From the NCBI GenBank assembly GCA_900541965.1, contig UQLN01000020.1, positions 1 to 64,000 of the forward strand: a DNA stretch of 64,000 nt, written 5' to 3'. Below, in pieces: positions 1-9,065 of the stretch. A program made the position numbers and the translations under genes. The notes below the pieces were generated by a model, which saw only the letters and a program-made list of their open reading frames with translations, ran no database searches and was not told the origin of the DNA. Each line of letters opens with the position of its first letter. Within the stretch, counting starts at the first letter, position 1. Source of the DNA: an uncultured Parabacteroides sp. (lineage in GTDB: Bacteria; Bacteroidota; Bacteroidia; Bacteroidales; Tannerellaceae).

Positions 1-50
1 ATACATGCCTGTCACGCATGGGGTCACGGGTTCGAGTCCCGTACGCACCG
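1..50 (+). tRNA. tRNA-Asp (GTC), 5' part cut off by the window
   Basis: The 3' part of a tRNA is visible. The anticodon stem is CATGC (4-8) with GCATG (16-20) and the loop carries anticodon GTC at 11-13. A five-base variable loop follows, then a T arm with stem ACGGG/CCCGT around TTCGAGT (26-42), acceptor strand ACGCACC (43-49) and discriminator G at 50. No CCA is encoded. The D arm and 5' acceptor strand lie outside the window. Confidence 0.95.
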
Positions 51-74
51 CTTTTGAAAGAAGCAAAATAAAGT

Positions 75-109
75 AAAGCTCTGTAATTTTATAGTTACAG
101 AGCTTTTTT
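75..109 (+). terminator. Rho-independent terminator after tRNA-Asp
   Basis: A 12-bp perfect inverted repeat, AAAGCTCTGTAA (75-86) with TTACAGAGCTTT (95-106), runs into a T-rich tail. It directly follows the tRNA and probably ends its transcript. Confidence 0.85.
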
Positions 110-176
110 ATTTGTTCCCGGCTTCGGGAAATAAGGATTTGAAGCAGTCCTCAAGGGCTTATTCGGGGTGATTCCC

Positions 177-1391
177 TTATTCGTTGGACTTTCTGAGTTG
201 TTTTTGAGGGCTGTAATCCCGTGTACATATCTCCCAGCATAATTTTAACCAAATAACGGCACATGGTAAAGCTTTGAGTGCATAAGGTTGTATTAAAGTC
301 TGCCGGATGGATTTGGGGAATAAGTCGGAAGGTGACATACTGGTTATTATAAAAGCAAAAATCATGAGTGCTACATCCCAGCGAGAACGTTTCCAAGGGG
401 CGGTAACATACCAAATACATACGCCTACTAATGCAATAATATAAGAGCTCGATTCGCTTCCCGTACTGAATAAAACAACAAACAGCATAACAGATGCTAA
501 TAAAGTATATTGGAAAGCTTCGAATTTATACTGTTTTGTTCGTAAATAAGGCAACGCAAACAAAACTAATCCACCTAATATGATGCCCCAATCAGAATAA
601 GAAGTAGAATGGCTAATTTTTCTGATTATTCCTAATAATGAGACATTTTGATATAAAGAGAACATATTTTCTTCGTTCTTTTCGAACAGACAAGTGAACC
701 ATTCCTGGTATTGTCCGATGATGTATTCCGGACTACTGATAGCCATCGGTGCGATAAAAAGAACGACAGACCATCCAATGAAGGATGATATAAATTTTAT
801 CTTATGTTTGGAAAAGAAGAAAAATGCCAGTCCGACTATGCCGTAAAGTTTTACGAATGTTCCTATTAAGATAAATAGAGTAGCCCATATGTCTTTTTCT
901 TTTTTAATACAATAAAATGTAGCTATGATGATAGCAGCAATTACAATATTAAATTGGCTCATGAAAAGAGCTGTCAGTAGTTCATGGGCGCAAAACCAAT
1001 AAATAAAAATATGCTTTTGCCTTTCGAGGGGTAGGACACGGATAGAATAATAAAGTAGAAGAGACATGACAACTCCCCATAACGTTACGCCCAAAGGTGT
1101 CGGGATTACTGCAAAAGGCGCAATTATTAAGCTGAATAACGGTCCATAGTGGTTAACATCCTGATAACAATCAGGATAGCTCTCATATAATGAGAGCTGT
1201 TCAATGGTATGCCAGTATACATACTTGAAGATCAGAAAATTATTATGTTTCGATATCTTTAATAAACCTGCAATCAGAGGCAATAAAAGCCATAGCCCGA
1301 ACAGGGTACGGTAATCACTGAAAAAAGGTTTATGCAGGAATGTATTAATTTTTGCCGTTATTTTCATCCTTTTTAGTAGCTTCTTTTTCAT
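177..1391 (-). CDS. GT87-like (DUF2029) polytopic membrane glycosyltransferase
   Basis: This 404-residue protein is strongly hydrophobic, with roughly ten membrane segments. A conserved-looking stretch around residues 73-95 (YPDCYQDVNHYGPLFSLI) precedes the first periplasmic loop, as in GT87/DUF2029 GT-C enzymes, which use polyprenyl-phosphate sugars as donors on the outer face of the inner membrane. It is the last gene of a leftward trio and overlaps the 3' end of the GT2 gene by 47 bp. The methionine at 1367 would cut the overlap to 23 bp and is an equally good start. By position, it probably transfers the lipid-linked sugar made by its neighbours to an envelope acceptor; the acceptor is unknown. 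Family assignment rests on topology and motif resemblance. Confidence 0.7.
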   Translation of the reverse strand: MKKKLLKRMKITAKINTFLHKPFFSDYRTLFGLWLLLPLIAGLLKISKHNNFLIFKYVYWHTIEQLSLYESYPDCYQDVNHYGPLFSLIIAPFAVIPTPLGVTLWGVVMSLLLYYSIRVLPLERQKHIFIYWFCAHELLTALFMSQFNIVIAAIIIATFYCIKKEKDIWATLFILIGTFVKLYGIVGLAFFFFSKHKIKFISSFIGWSVVLFIAPMAISSPEYIIGQYQEWFTCLFEKNEENMFSLYQNVSLLGIIRKISHSTSYSDWGIILGGLVLFALPYLRTKQYKFEAFQYTLLASVMLFVVLFSTGSESSSYIIALVGVCIWYVTAPWKRSRWDVALMIFAFIITSMSPSDLFPKSIRQTLIQPYALKALPCAVIWLKLCWEICTRDYSPQKQLRKSNE

Positions 1392-2325
1392 CCAGAATCT
1401 CCTCTATATTGTAAAGGGGACGTTCTTTTACTTCAGTATAAATTTTACCAATATATTGTCCGATTACTCCGATAGCCAATAGTAAGATACTGCCAATAAA
1501 CCATAGGGAGATCATGATTGAGGTCCATCCGGGAACAACAATATGGTCGAAAAAAGAATAAAGGATATAAATAGTCATTATGACACTGGTGCACAAAAAG
1601 AATATTCCGGCACCTAAAATCCAATGAATAGGTTCAATAGAGAAAGAGGTAATACCATCGACAGCCAGGTTCAGCATCTTTTTCAGTGTATATTTGGACT
1701 GACCGGCTTCGCGTTCGCTTATCATATCATCTACAGTGGTCCAACGATAGCCTACCATCGGTACAATACCTCTCAGGTATAGGTTTCGTTCCTTGTAAAG
1801 AGATAATTGCTGTAGGGCACGACGACTCATCAAGCGGAAGTCTGCGTGATTGTAAATCGTTTTAAGCCCCATCGCATGTTGCAATTTATAGAAAATCGTA
1901 GCAGAAAGACGCTTGAGTAGCGGGTCTGCCTTTCTTGAAACTTTTACACCATACACAATATCGTATCCGTTTGCGAAGTGGTCTACCATTTTCTCTATGG
2001 CATTCAGGTCGTCTTGCAAGTCTGCATCCATTGTGATAACTGCATCACTCATGTCTTTAGCAGTCATCATACCCGCCATGATGGCATTTTGATGTCCTAC
2101 ATTACCTGCGAGGTTTATTCCTTTTACGTATGTATTCGTTTTAAATTGTTCGGAGATAATTTCCCATGTGCGGTCTTTGCTACCATCATTGACGAACATC
2201 ATGAAACTGTCTGCCGAGATTTTTCCTCGTTTTATCAGATCATTTAATAAATCGGTCAACCTTTCAATAGAACGGGGTAATACTTCTTGCTCATTATAAC
2301 AAGGCAAAACAATGGCTAATTTCAT
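1345..2325 (-). CDS. Family 2 glycosyltransferase, polyprenyl-phosphate sugar synthase type (GtrB/ArnC-like)
   Basis: The 326-residue protein opens with a GT-A fold: the LAIVLPCYNEQEVLP strand at residues 3-17, the nucleotide region FVNDGSKDRT near 44-53, and the metal-binding MDADLQDD near 99-106. Two C-terminal transmembrane helices (about 235-260 and 270-295) are typical of enzymes that move a nucleotide-activated sugar onto undecaprenyl phosphate at the inner membrane. Its start overlaps the deacetylase stop by 4 bp (ATGA), so the two genes are almost certainly translationally coupled. The sugar cannot be read from the sequence. Confidence 0.88.
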   Translation of the reverse strand: MKLAIVLPCYNEQEVLPRSIERLTDLLNDLIKRGKISADSFMMFVNDGSKDRTWEIISEQFKTNTYVKGINLAGNVGHQNAIMAGMMTAKDMSDAVITMDADLQDDLNAIEKMVDHFANGYDIVYGVKVSRKADPLLKRLSATIFYKLQHAMGLKTIYNHADFRLMSRRALQQLSLYKERNLYLRGIVPMVGYRWTTVDDMISEREAGQSKYTLKKMLNLAVDGITSFSIEPIHWILGAGIFFLCTSVIMTIYILYSFFDHIVVPGWTSIMISLWFIGSILLLAIGVIGQYIGKIYTEVKERPLYNIEEILDEKEATKKDENNGKN

Positions 2326-3116
2326 TTTTCAATTGCATTAGGACGAACAATATCCGTAAATTCAGAATAAGTAATAAACTTACGGTCTTTATCTTTAAAA
2401 TAACATATCAAATCATTCAGCCGTTTTACCATACCTTCACCGGCCTGGTTGCGTATGATGAAAGGCATCTTTAGTTCAGGATGTTCTCCTAACGGGTAAA
2501 ATTCCCATGGGTGGAAATAAGTTACAAAATACCCGTCGTGTTTCACTGTACGATTTGCCAGCCAGCGATAAACAGAAGCTGGCAGATTATGATAAGCCAG
2601 CCAGAAAAGTGGAAAACGCAGGCAAGGGGTTACCGATGCCGGAATCTGTAAAACATTTTCACGTAAGAAATAGGTGCGTGGTGTTGAAAGATTCATATAA
2701 CGTCCCGGAATGAATGTAGGGTTCAGGGAAGTATTATATTCATATCCGGCTTTGTAAATTTCTTTTTCTGAAACAGGCATCATTCTTGCCATCCTGTATC
2801 CGCGGATTTTCCTTCCGGTCAGTTCTTCCAGCTTATCGCGTGAAGCTTTCAAATCGCTTTCCTTAAAGGTCCAGTGATTATATCCGTGGGAAGCTACTTC
2901 ATGTCCTTCGTCCATGATTCGTTTCATAATTTCCGGTGCATGTATGGCAAAATTCGCCGTACAGAAGAAAGTGGCACGGACCTGGTTCTTTTTCAGGCAG
3001 TCCAGTATTTTTTCGGTTCCATAGATGGAAACCTTCATTTGTTCTTCAAAAGGGAAGTCAACGTTGTGCTCTAAAGGAACATCAAATTCTTCAGTGTCAA
3101 AACTTAATAATATCAT
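2322..3116 (-). CDS. Polysaccharide deacetylase (NodB-homology) family protein
   Basis: The 264-residue protein has the carbohydrate esterase 4 layout. The N-terminal LLSFDTEEFD carries the catalytic-base/metal aspartates, and SHGYNHW (residues about 77-83) supplies the two metal-binding histidines. No signal peptide is visible, so it probably acts on the cytoplasmic side. As first gene of a trio with a lipid-sugar synthase and a GT-C-like transferase, it may remove an acyl group from a lipid-linked amino sugar, in the manner of ArnD. A role on a free polysaccharide is not excluded. A -7 box (TATCTTTG) lies 25 bp upstream. Confidence 0.85.
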   Translation of the reverse strand: MILLSFDTEEFDVPLEHNVDFPFEEQMKVSIYGTEKILDCLKKNQVRATFFCTANFAIHAPEIMKRIMDEGHEVASHGYNHWTFKESDLKASRDKLEELTGRKIRGYRMARMMPVSEKEIYKAGYEYNTSLNPTFIPGRYMNLSTPRTYFLRENVLQIPASVTPCLRFPLFWLAYHNLPASVYRWLANRTVKHDGYFVTYFHPWEFYPLGEHPELKMPFIIRNQAGEGMVKRLNDLICYFKDKDRKFITYSEFTDIVRPNAIEK

Positions 3117-3140
3117 AACTTCTTTTTATCATATATGGTA

Positions 3141-3148
3141 CAAAGATA
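3141..3148 (-). promoter_or_regulatory. -7 promoter element of the deacetylase-GT2-GT87 operon
   Basis: TATCTTTG on the minus strand matches the Bacteroidetes -7 consensus TAnnTTTG. No clear -33 TTTG is present at the usual distance. Confidence 0.5.
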
Positions 3149-3291
3149 AACAATCTATTATAAATAAAATAGGAATGTGAATTAAAATCAAGGTTATCAT
3201 ATTGATAGCGATTGATGTCATATTTGTGACAATAGGTATACTATTTTTTTGTTTCCTTTGTATCCGGAATTCGTTGATATATCCAAAAATA

Positions 3292-4839
3292 ATGAAGAAA
3301 TTACATAAATATATAGGCCTGTTCCTGATACCGCTTTTTATTTGGATGGGGATTAGTGGCATAATCCTGAATCACCGGAAAGCATTCAGCACGATGGATA
3401 TTTCCAGGAAATGGTTGCCGGAAGCCTATCATTATCAAAACTGGAACCGTGGTTTTTTCAAAGGGGGACTGTCTTTATCACCAGATTCTCTTTTGCTTTA
3501 TGGGAATGAAGGCATTTGGCTTTCCGATGGCAAAGAGAAACTCAGGGAATATAATGATGGATTGGCTAAAGGTGCGGACCAGCAGAAAATACACCGATTG
3601 GTACAGGCTGCATCCGGTCAGGTTTATGCAGCCTCCTCTTATACAGTTTATGTACTTTCAGGGCAGAAGACGCATTCGTTATGGCATCCGGTTTCTTTGC
3701 CGGACCATGAAGGATTTATTACGGATATGGAGGTTAAGGGGGATACGCTTGTTGTACTGACTCGCTCGGTTTATATGATGGCGCCCGTTCGGAAGGACGA
3801 GGTAGGGAAATCTCCTGAATTTCAGGTATACCAGTTGCCTGATGCGTTGGGGCAAGAGAGGAAACGTTCGTTGTTCCGGGTCATTTGGGATTTACATTGC
3901 GGTGCCCTTTGGGGCATAACAGGTAGGGTAGTGGTAGATATATTGGCAGTCTTACTTTCTTTTATCAGCATTACCGGGCTGTTGGTTTGGTGGTTCCCTA
4001 AACAAATATGCCGGAAGAAGAGGCTCCGGAAAAATACGAATCTTTCTATCTCTCGTTTTAAGTGGAATTTCATATGGCATGACAAGGTAGGTTACTGGTT
4101 GCTGATACCTTTATTTATGCTGATTATGACGGGAGCCTTTCTCCGTCCTCCCTTATTGATACTAATAGCCCGAGAGAAGGTGTCTCCACCGCCTCTTACT
4201 GTTATGGATGGCGATAACAGTTGGCATGAATTATTACGTTCCTTACGCTATGACAGTGAAAAGCAAGAGTGGTTATTATATACCTCTGAAGGCTTTTTCT
4301 CCCTTAAAGAATTAGGAAAGGGGAACAGTGCGGATTTTATACCGAATCCGTTAAGAAATGAACCGCCGGTTAGTGTAATGGGGCTGAATGTTTGGCAACA
4401 GCTCGATAAGCAGAAATGGCTGGTAGGTTCTTTTCAGGGGCTTTATGTCTGGGACAGGGAAACCGGACTTTCGATAGATGCTTTAACCGGTCTTCCGCCT
4501 GTTCCTTCTCCGATACCTGTCGGGAAGAAGCAAATAAGCGGCTTTTTATTTTTCAATCCGCAGAAAACACTGGTGTTCGATTATAATACAGGAGTTGAGG
4601 TCATAGAGCCGGGGCAATCGTTTATCACAATGCCTGAGCATGAAAAATACCGTTCCATGTCCTGGTGGAGTATCGCATTGGAGATGCATACCGGACGAAT
4701 GTTTACATTCCTGAAAGATACCAGTATCCTTTTCCCTTTCTTTATGGGGTTACTGGGACTACTTGTATTATATAGTGGCTGGAAAATCAGCCGGCGGTCG
4801 ATATTCAAATCTCTGTTTAACCCTGTAAAAAGAATATAG
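3292..4839 (+). CDS. PepSY-associated transmembrane protein
   Basis: From the ATG at 3292 the protein has 515 residues and starts with a short basic segment and helix (KLHKYIGLFLIPLFIWMGIS), followed by NHRKAF, the standard opening of PepSY_TM proteins. Further membrane segments lie around residues 210-235, 270-290 and 480-505, with soluble periplasmic loops between. An upstream in-frame ATG at 3202 would add 30 residues that look like untranslated leader. Such proteins are associated with iron uptake or surface-reductase functions in Bacteroidetes, but the substrate here is unknown. It stands alone between two oppositely organised operons. Confidence 0.75.
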   Translation: MKKLHKYIGLFLIPLFIWMGISGIILNHRKAFSTMDISRKWLPEAYHYQNWNRGFFKGGLSLSPDSLLLYGNEGIWLSDGKEKLREYNDGLAKGADQQKIHRLVQAASGQVYAASSYTVYVLSGQKTHSLWHPVSLPDHEGFITDMEVKGDTLVVLTRSVYMMAPVRKDEVGKSPEFQVYQLPDALGQERKRSLFRVIWDLHCGALWGITGRVVVDILAVLLSFISITGLLVWWFPKQICRKKRLRKNTNLSISRFKWNFIWHDKVGYWLLIPLFMLIMTGAFLRPPLLILIAREKVSPPPLTVMDGDNSWHELLRSLRYDSEKQEWLLYTSEGFFSLKELGKGNSADFIPNPLRNEPPVSVMGLNVWQQLDKQKWLVGSFQGLYVWDRETGLSIDALTGLPPVPSPIPVGKKQISGFLFFNPQKTLVFDYNTGVEVIEPGQSFITMPEHEKYRSMSWWSIALEMHTGRMFTFLKDTSILFPFFMGLLGLLVLYSGWKISRRSIFKSLFNPVKRI

Positions 4840-4960
4840 TATAACTTTTTGAGAATATAATATACCTGCCCTATTTTGACCGGATTTGGTGTCTATATGT
4901 TTTTTAACATGTGTACACCTAATTGAGAATATAGTAACCTCCTTTCCTTCTGTCCGCTTA

Positions 4961-4968
4961 TACATTTG
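4961..4968 (+). promoter_or_regulatory. -7 promoter element of the GH130-SusCD operon
   Basis: TACATTTG fits TAnnTTTG, 40 bp before the GH130 start. This is the only good candidate ahead of an operon with gaps of at most about 26 bp through susD, so it may be where the hybrid regulator acts. Confidence 0.5.
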
Positions 4969-5007
4969 TCCATCGAATTTTTCTAATTTAATAAAATCAT
5001 AATACCA

Positions 5008-6051
5008 ATGGACATCGCAAAAAGATTTGGACAGAATCCCTTGCTTACACCCGGGGATTTGAAAGCGGGAATAGACGGAATGGAAATAACCTGTTTACTG
5101 AATCCCGGAGTATTCCGGTTTCAGGGCAAAATATGGTTGTTGTTGCGCGTAGCGGAACGCCCCATCCAGAAGGAAAACGTAATTAGTTTTCCTATATATA
5201 ATAAGGAAGGAAAGGTAGAGGTCGTTTCTTTTTCAAAGAATGACCCGGATTTGGATGCTTCGGACCCCCGCATTATTTGTTATAAAGGAAAGAACTACCT
5301 GACCACCATGTCATATCTGCGACTGGTATCCAGCGAAGATGGCATTCATTTTAAAGACGAACCTGAATTTCCTCCGATTTTCGGTAAGGGAAAACTGGAA
5401 TCTTTCGGCATAGAAGATTGCCGTGTTGCAACTACCGAAGACGGTTTCTTCCTGACATTTACAAAAGTATCGCCTGTAGCAGTAGGAGTCGGTTTGATTC
5501 ATACGAACGATTGGAAGGACTACACCCGTTATGGAATGATATTTCCTCCTCATAATAAGGATTGCGCTTTGTTTGAAGAGAAGATAGGCGGTAAGTATTT
5601 CGCTTTTCACCGCCCGAGCAGTCCCGAACTGGGAGGCAATTATATCTGGCTGGCAGAATCGCCCGACAGATTACACTGGGGAAATCATAAATGTGTTGCT
5701 ACAACCCGTGATGGAATGTGGGATTGCGCCCGTGTAGGAGCCGGAGCCGCCCCTATAAAAACCGAACAAGGCTGGTTGGAAATTTATCATGGAGCCGATT
5801 TCAATCACCGCTATTGCCTGGGGGCTTTGCTACTCGATTTGAACGATCCGTCGAAAGTAATAGCACGAAGCCAGGAACCTATCATGGAGCCTGTTGCACC
5901 GTATGAACAGACCGGATTTTTCGGCAATGTTATCTTTACCAATGGACATTTTGTAGAAGGAGATACCGTTACCTTGTATTATGGAGCCAGCGATGAAGTA
6001 ATTTGCAAGGCAGACCTTTCGATTTCCGAAATATTAAATACACTGAAATAA
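5008..6051 (+). CDS. Glycoside hydrolase family 130 beta-mannoside phosphorylase
   Basis: The 347-residue protein has the GH130 five-bladed propeller signature. An N-terminal NPLLTPGDL is followed by NPGVFRFQGKIWLLLRVAERP, DPRIICYKGKNYL and GIEDCRV, where Asp137 is the expected proton donor. GH130 enzymes phosphorolyse beta-mannosides such as Man-beta-1,4-Glc, mannooligosaccharides or Man-beta-1,4-GlcNAc to mannose 1-phosphate. The acceptor cannot be decided from sequence alone. There is no signal peptide, so it acts in the cytoplasm. It is the first gene of the operon and is followed after 18 bp by a sugar transporter, a pairing known for intracellular phosphorolysis of imported disaccharides. 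Confidence 0.9.
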   Translation: MDIAKRFGQNPLLTPGDLKAGIDGMEITCLLNPGVFRFQGKIWLLLRVAERPIQKENVISFPIYNKEGKVEVVSFSKNDPDLDASDPRIICYKGKNYLTTMSYLRLVSSEDGIHFKDEPEFPPIFGKGKLESFGIEDCRVATTEDGFFLTFTKVSPVAVGVGLIHTNDWKDYTRYGMIFPPHNKDCALFEEKIGGKYFAFHRPSSPELGGNYIWLAESPDRLHWGNHKCVATTRDGMWDCARVGAGAAPIKTEQGWLEIYHGADFNHRYCLGALLLDLNDPSKVIARSQEPIMEPVAPYEQTGFFGNVIFTNGHFVEGDTVTLYYGASDEVICKADLSISEILNTLK

Positions 6052-6069
6052 ACAGTAACTCTTATTCTG

Positions 6070-7332
6070 ATGAATAAACTGAAAAAAGAATATTTGTTCT
6101 TCAAGCAACAGGACCCCAACATGCAAACCCTGTTGCTTACGAACATGCTCTATGCTCTGGTATTGCCCGTTGTCGAGATTTTCGTAGGAGCCTATATCAT
6201 GAGAAATACAAGCGACCCGGTGATGGTTGCTTTCTACCAGTTGGCAATGTATATAGGTATTGTGACAACTTCACTGGTAAATGGTTTCCTGCTGAAAAAG
6301 TATAGCGTGAAGCTGCTTTATTCCGTGGGTATATTGGTGAGTGGCATATCCATGTTTGCCATGATGGCTATCAAATCGCTCGGATTTGTGGAGCTTGGCG
6401 TTGCCGGGTTCTGTATGGGAGCCGCATCCGGATTTTTCTGGACAAACCGTTATCTGCTGGCACTTTACAACACGAACGACAATAACCGTAATTATTTCTT
6501 CGGACTGGAATCGTTTTTCTTTTCGATAACCTCAATCGGAGTACCCTTGATTATCGGTGCGTTTATCAGTCAGATAGACGGGAAAGAAGTACTTGGCGTG
6601 TTGTTTGATGTGAATTTGTCGTACCGTGTGGTTACGATGGTGGTGGTTTTGATAACTGTTATCGCTTGTATGGTGTTATGGAAAGGGAAGTTTGCCAATC
6701 CCAAAGAGACTTCATTCCTGTATTTCCGTTTCAATATCTTATGGAAAAAGATGTTGTGGCTGGCTGCCCTGAAAGGCATGGTACAGGGATTTTTGGTGAC
6801 AGCACCTGCCATACTCGTTTTAAAACTGGTAGGAGATGAAGGTGCTCTTGGTTTGATACAGGGAGTAAGCGGGGCATTAACCGCAGTTCTTGTCTATGTA
6901 CTTGGACGTATAGCCCGTCCGCAAGACCGTTTAAAGATATTTACAGGAGGCCTGTTGATATTTTTTGCGGGAACCTTGTGCAATGGTTTTTTATTTTCTG
7001 CTGTCGGAGTCATCCTGTTTGTACTGTGTAAAGTAATCTTTCAACCTTTATTCGATTTAGCCTATTTCCCTATTATGATGAGAACTATCGACACCGTAGC
7101 AAAAATAGAGAACCGGAATGAATATGCTTATATCCTGAGCCATGAGTTCGGGCTTTTCCTCGGAAGAGCTTTCGGGTTATTACTGTTCATTTTCCTCGCT
7201 TATTGCATCTCTCAGGATTTTGCTCTGAAATATGCCCTGATAATTGTAGGAGGATTGCAATTACTGGCTTATCCGTTAGCAAAGAATATCACAAATCAAA
7301 CGAATCGAATTGAATATGGAAATAAAAACTAA
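6070..7332 (+). CDS. MFS-type sugar transporter
   Basis: The 420-residue protein is polytopic, with about twelve hydrophobic segments and a central charged loop near residues 205-215. It belongs to the major facilitator superfamily. Position between a cytoplasmic GH130 phosphorylase and a SusCD pair implies import of the oligosaccharide that GH130 cleaves across the inner membrane. Its 3' end overlaps the next gene by about 17-23 bp, indicating coupled translation. Confidence 0.85.
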   Translation: MNKLKKEYLFFKQQDPNMQTLLLTNMLYALVLPVVEIFVGAYIMRNTSDPVMVAFYQLAMYIGIVTTSLVNGFLLKKYSVKLLYSVGILVSGISMFAMMAIKSLGFVELGVAGFCMGAASGFFWTNRYLLALYNTNDNNRNYFFGLESFFFSITSIGVPLIIGAFISQIDGKEVLGVLFDVNLSYRVVTMVVVLITVIACMVLWKGKFANPKETSFLYFRFNILWKKMLWLAALKGMVQGFLVTAPAILVLKLVGDEGALGLIQGVSGALTAVLVYVLGRIARPQDRLKIFTGGLLIFFAGTLCNGFLFSAVGVILFVLCKVIFQPLFDLAYFPIMMRTIDTVAKIENRNEYAYILSHEFGLFLGRAFGLLLFIFLAYCISQDFALKYALIIVGGLQLLAYPLAKNITNQTNRIEYGNKN

Positions 7333-9049
7333 AAGTGTATTCGTATTAATTGTTGCCTGCTTACTGGTTTCCTGCTCGAAGAAAAAACATGAGTTGGGAG
7401 ATAGTGTGGGGCAAGTAGCCATCAGCCGGGTGGATTTGATGCCTGATATGCCTAAATCTTACCGGATGCTGGATTGGAAGGAAAAGGCGATAACGTATGA
7501 TAAGTTTATATTCGACTGGAACAATCAGAGTCCGGCAGGTTCGCTTATCTGGTTGGACGACCGCCGGAGGAACGTGGACCAGACGACCTTTGGTCTATAC
7601 ACCGCTATAAAAGATATTCGCCAGGGCAAAGAAGCGAACGGGGGAGAATTTCATGAGAGCCTGAACTCCCTGGCTGCCATTTTGGGAGCCGGATTGGTCG
7701 GTATTGATAAAACGAATCAGGACGGATACAATTATGTCAAGATGGTTCAGAATTATTTCAATGCCGATAACGGTTGGAATATCATGATGAATAACACGAA
7801 TCCGTCTGTTGCCATGCAGGGAGGTGGCTACGGACGCGATTGGTGGTATGACGTACTTCCCAATGCTTTGTACTATGCCGTATGCGATGTGTTTCCCAGA
7901 GTAGAAGGAGCCGAGAACATACAGAGAACAATAGCCGAGCAGTTTGTAAAAGCCGATTCCGTGTTGAATGGGAATTACGATTATTCCTATTTCGATTATG
8001 CCCATATGAAAGGATATGTGAACCATATCCCTTTACAACAGGATGCAGCCGGCGGTCATGCCTATGTACTGTTGTGCGCTTATCATAAATTCGGAGACCC
8101 GCGCTATCTGCAACATTGTAAAAGTGCCATAGAAGCTTTGCTCTCCCAAAAGGAAAGCCGCTTTTACGAAGCTCTTTTACCTCTTGGCGCTTATACCGCT
8201 GCCTATTTGAATGCAACGGAAGGCACGGATTATGATGTCCATAAACTGCTTGACTGGGTATTCGACGGTTGTACCAGCCCTACGGGAAGGACCGGTTGGG
8301 GTATCATTGTCGGTAAATGGGGCGATTATGATGTAAGCGGTTTGCAAGGCAGCATTACGGATGGTGGCGGATACGCTTTCCTGATGAACAGTATTAAACC
8401 CGCCTGGCCGTTTATCCCGTTGGTTAAATACCAGCCCCAGTTTGCTAAGGCGATCGGTAAGTGGATGCTGAATAATGCCAGTGCCTGCCGTCTGTTTTAT
8501 CCCGGCGACATAGATGAAAAACACCAGTGGGCACCGGAATTAAAAGATATTACCTGCAATAACGTATCTTATGAAGGCTTGCGTAAGGCGGACGATTATG
8601 GAAAAGCCTCCCTGAAAGGCGTTAGCCCGGTAGCTATAGGAGACGGACCGAAATGGATAGAAGGGAATCCTACCGAAAGTATGTTCAGCGTTTACAGTTC
8701 TTCCCCGGTAGGTATTTTAGGAGCTATCGTGAATAAAACCAATATAGAAGGTATCCTGCAACTGGACTGTAACGCAACAGACTTCTATGCAGAAAAGCCT
8801 TATCCTGTATATCTGTATTATAACCCCCATAAGACAACCCAATCTGTACTTTATGAAGCCTCCCAGCCATGCGACCTGTTCGATATTGTATCTAAAGAGT
8901 ACATCGCCCGGAACCTGAAAAAAGAAGGAGTTGTCGTGATGCGGGGCGGCGAGGCTCGTGTAATAGTGGAACTGCCTGTGAAAACAGAGCTTACCCTGAA
9001 AGATGGGAAGATTATAGCAAATAAACAATATATCATTTCATATAATTAA
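7316..9049 (+). CDS. Large lipoprotein of the utilisation locus, possible alpha-toroid glycosidase; family not recognised
   Basis: The protein is about 577 residues with a lipobox (LLVSC, Cys20 from the ATG at 7316; an ATG at 7310 adds two residues). The remainder is rich in Trp, Tyr, Asp and Gly with an even spread of helices. Motifs that could form an active site include LIWLDDRRRNVDQTTFG, GYGRDWWYDVLP (Asp175), QQDAAGGHAYVLL and GKWGDYDVSGLQGSITDGGG. The mostly helical pattern resembles an (alpha/alpha) barrel, as found in several glycosidase and lyase families, but no known family could be assigned. It lies between the importer and susC, so it probably trims or binds the glycan at the cell surface or in the periplasm. 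Confidence 0.6.
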   Translation: MEIKTKSVFVLIVACLLVSCSKKKHELGDSVGQVAISRVDLMPDMPKSYRMLDWKEKAITYDKFIFDWNNQSPAGSLIWLDDRRRNVDQTTFGLYTAIKDIRQGKEANGGEFHESLNSLAAILGAGLVGIDKTNQDGYNYVKMVQNYFNADNGWNIMMNNTNPSVAMQGGGYGRDWWYDVLPNALYYAVCDVFPRVEGAENIQRTIAEQFVKADSVLNGNYDYSYFDYAHMKGYVNHIPLQQDAAGGHAYVLLCAYHKFGDPRYLQHCKSAIEALLSQKESRFYEALLPLGAYTAAYLNATEGTDYDVHKLLDWVFDGCTSPTGRTGWGIIVGKWGDYDVSGLQGSITDGGGYAFLMNSIKPAWPFIPLVKYQPQFAKAIGKWMLNNASACRLFYPGDIDEKHQWAPELKDITCNNVSYEGLRKADDYGKASLKGVSPVAIGDGPKWIEGNPTESMFSVYSSSPVGILGAIVNKTNIEGILQLDCNATDFYAEKPYPVYLYYNPHKTTQSVLYEASQPCDLFDIVSKEYIARNLKKEGVVVMRGGEARVIVELPVKTELTLKDGKIIANKQYIISYN

Positions 9050-9065
9050 ATCTAAGAATAAAACT

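Noticed and set aside
4831..4938. AGAATATA at 4831, 4852 and 4926, possibly another periodic array
   Set aside because: Only the first pair is 21 bp apart; the first copy is inside the stop region of the PepSY gene and the intervening sequence shows no unit.
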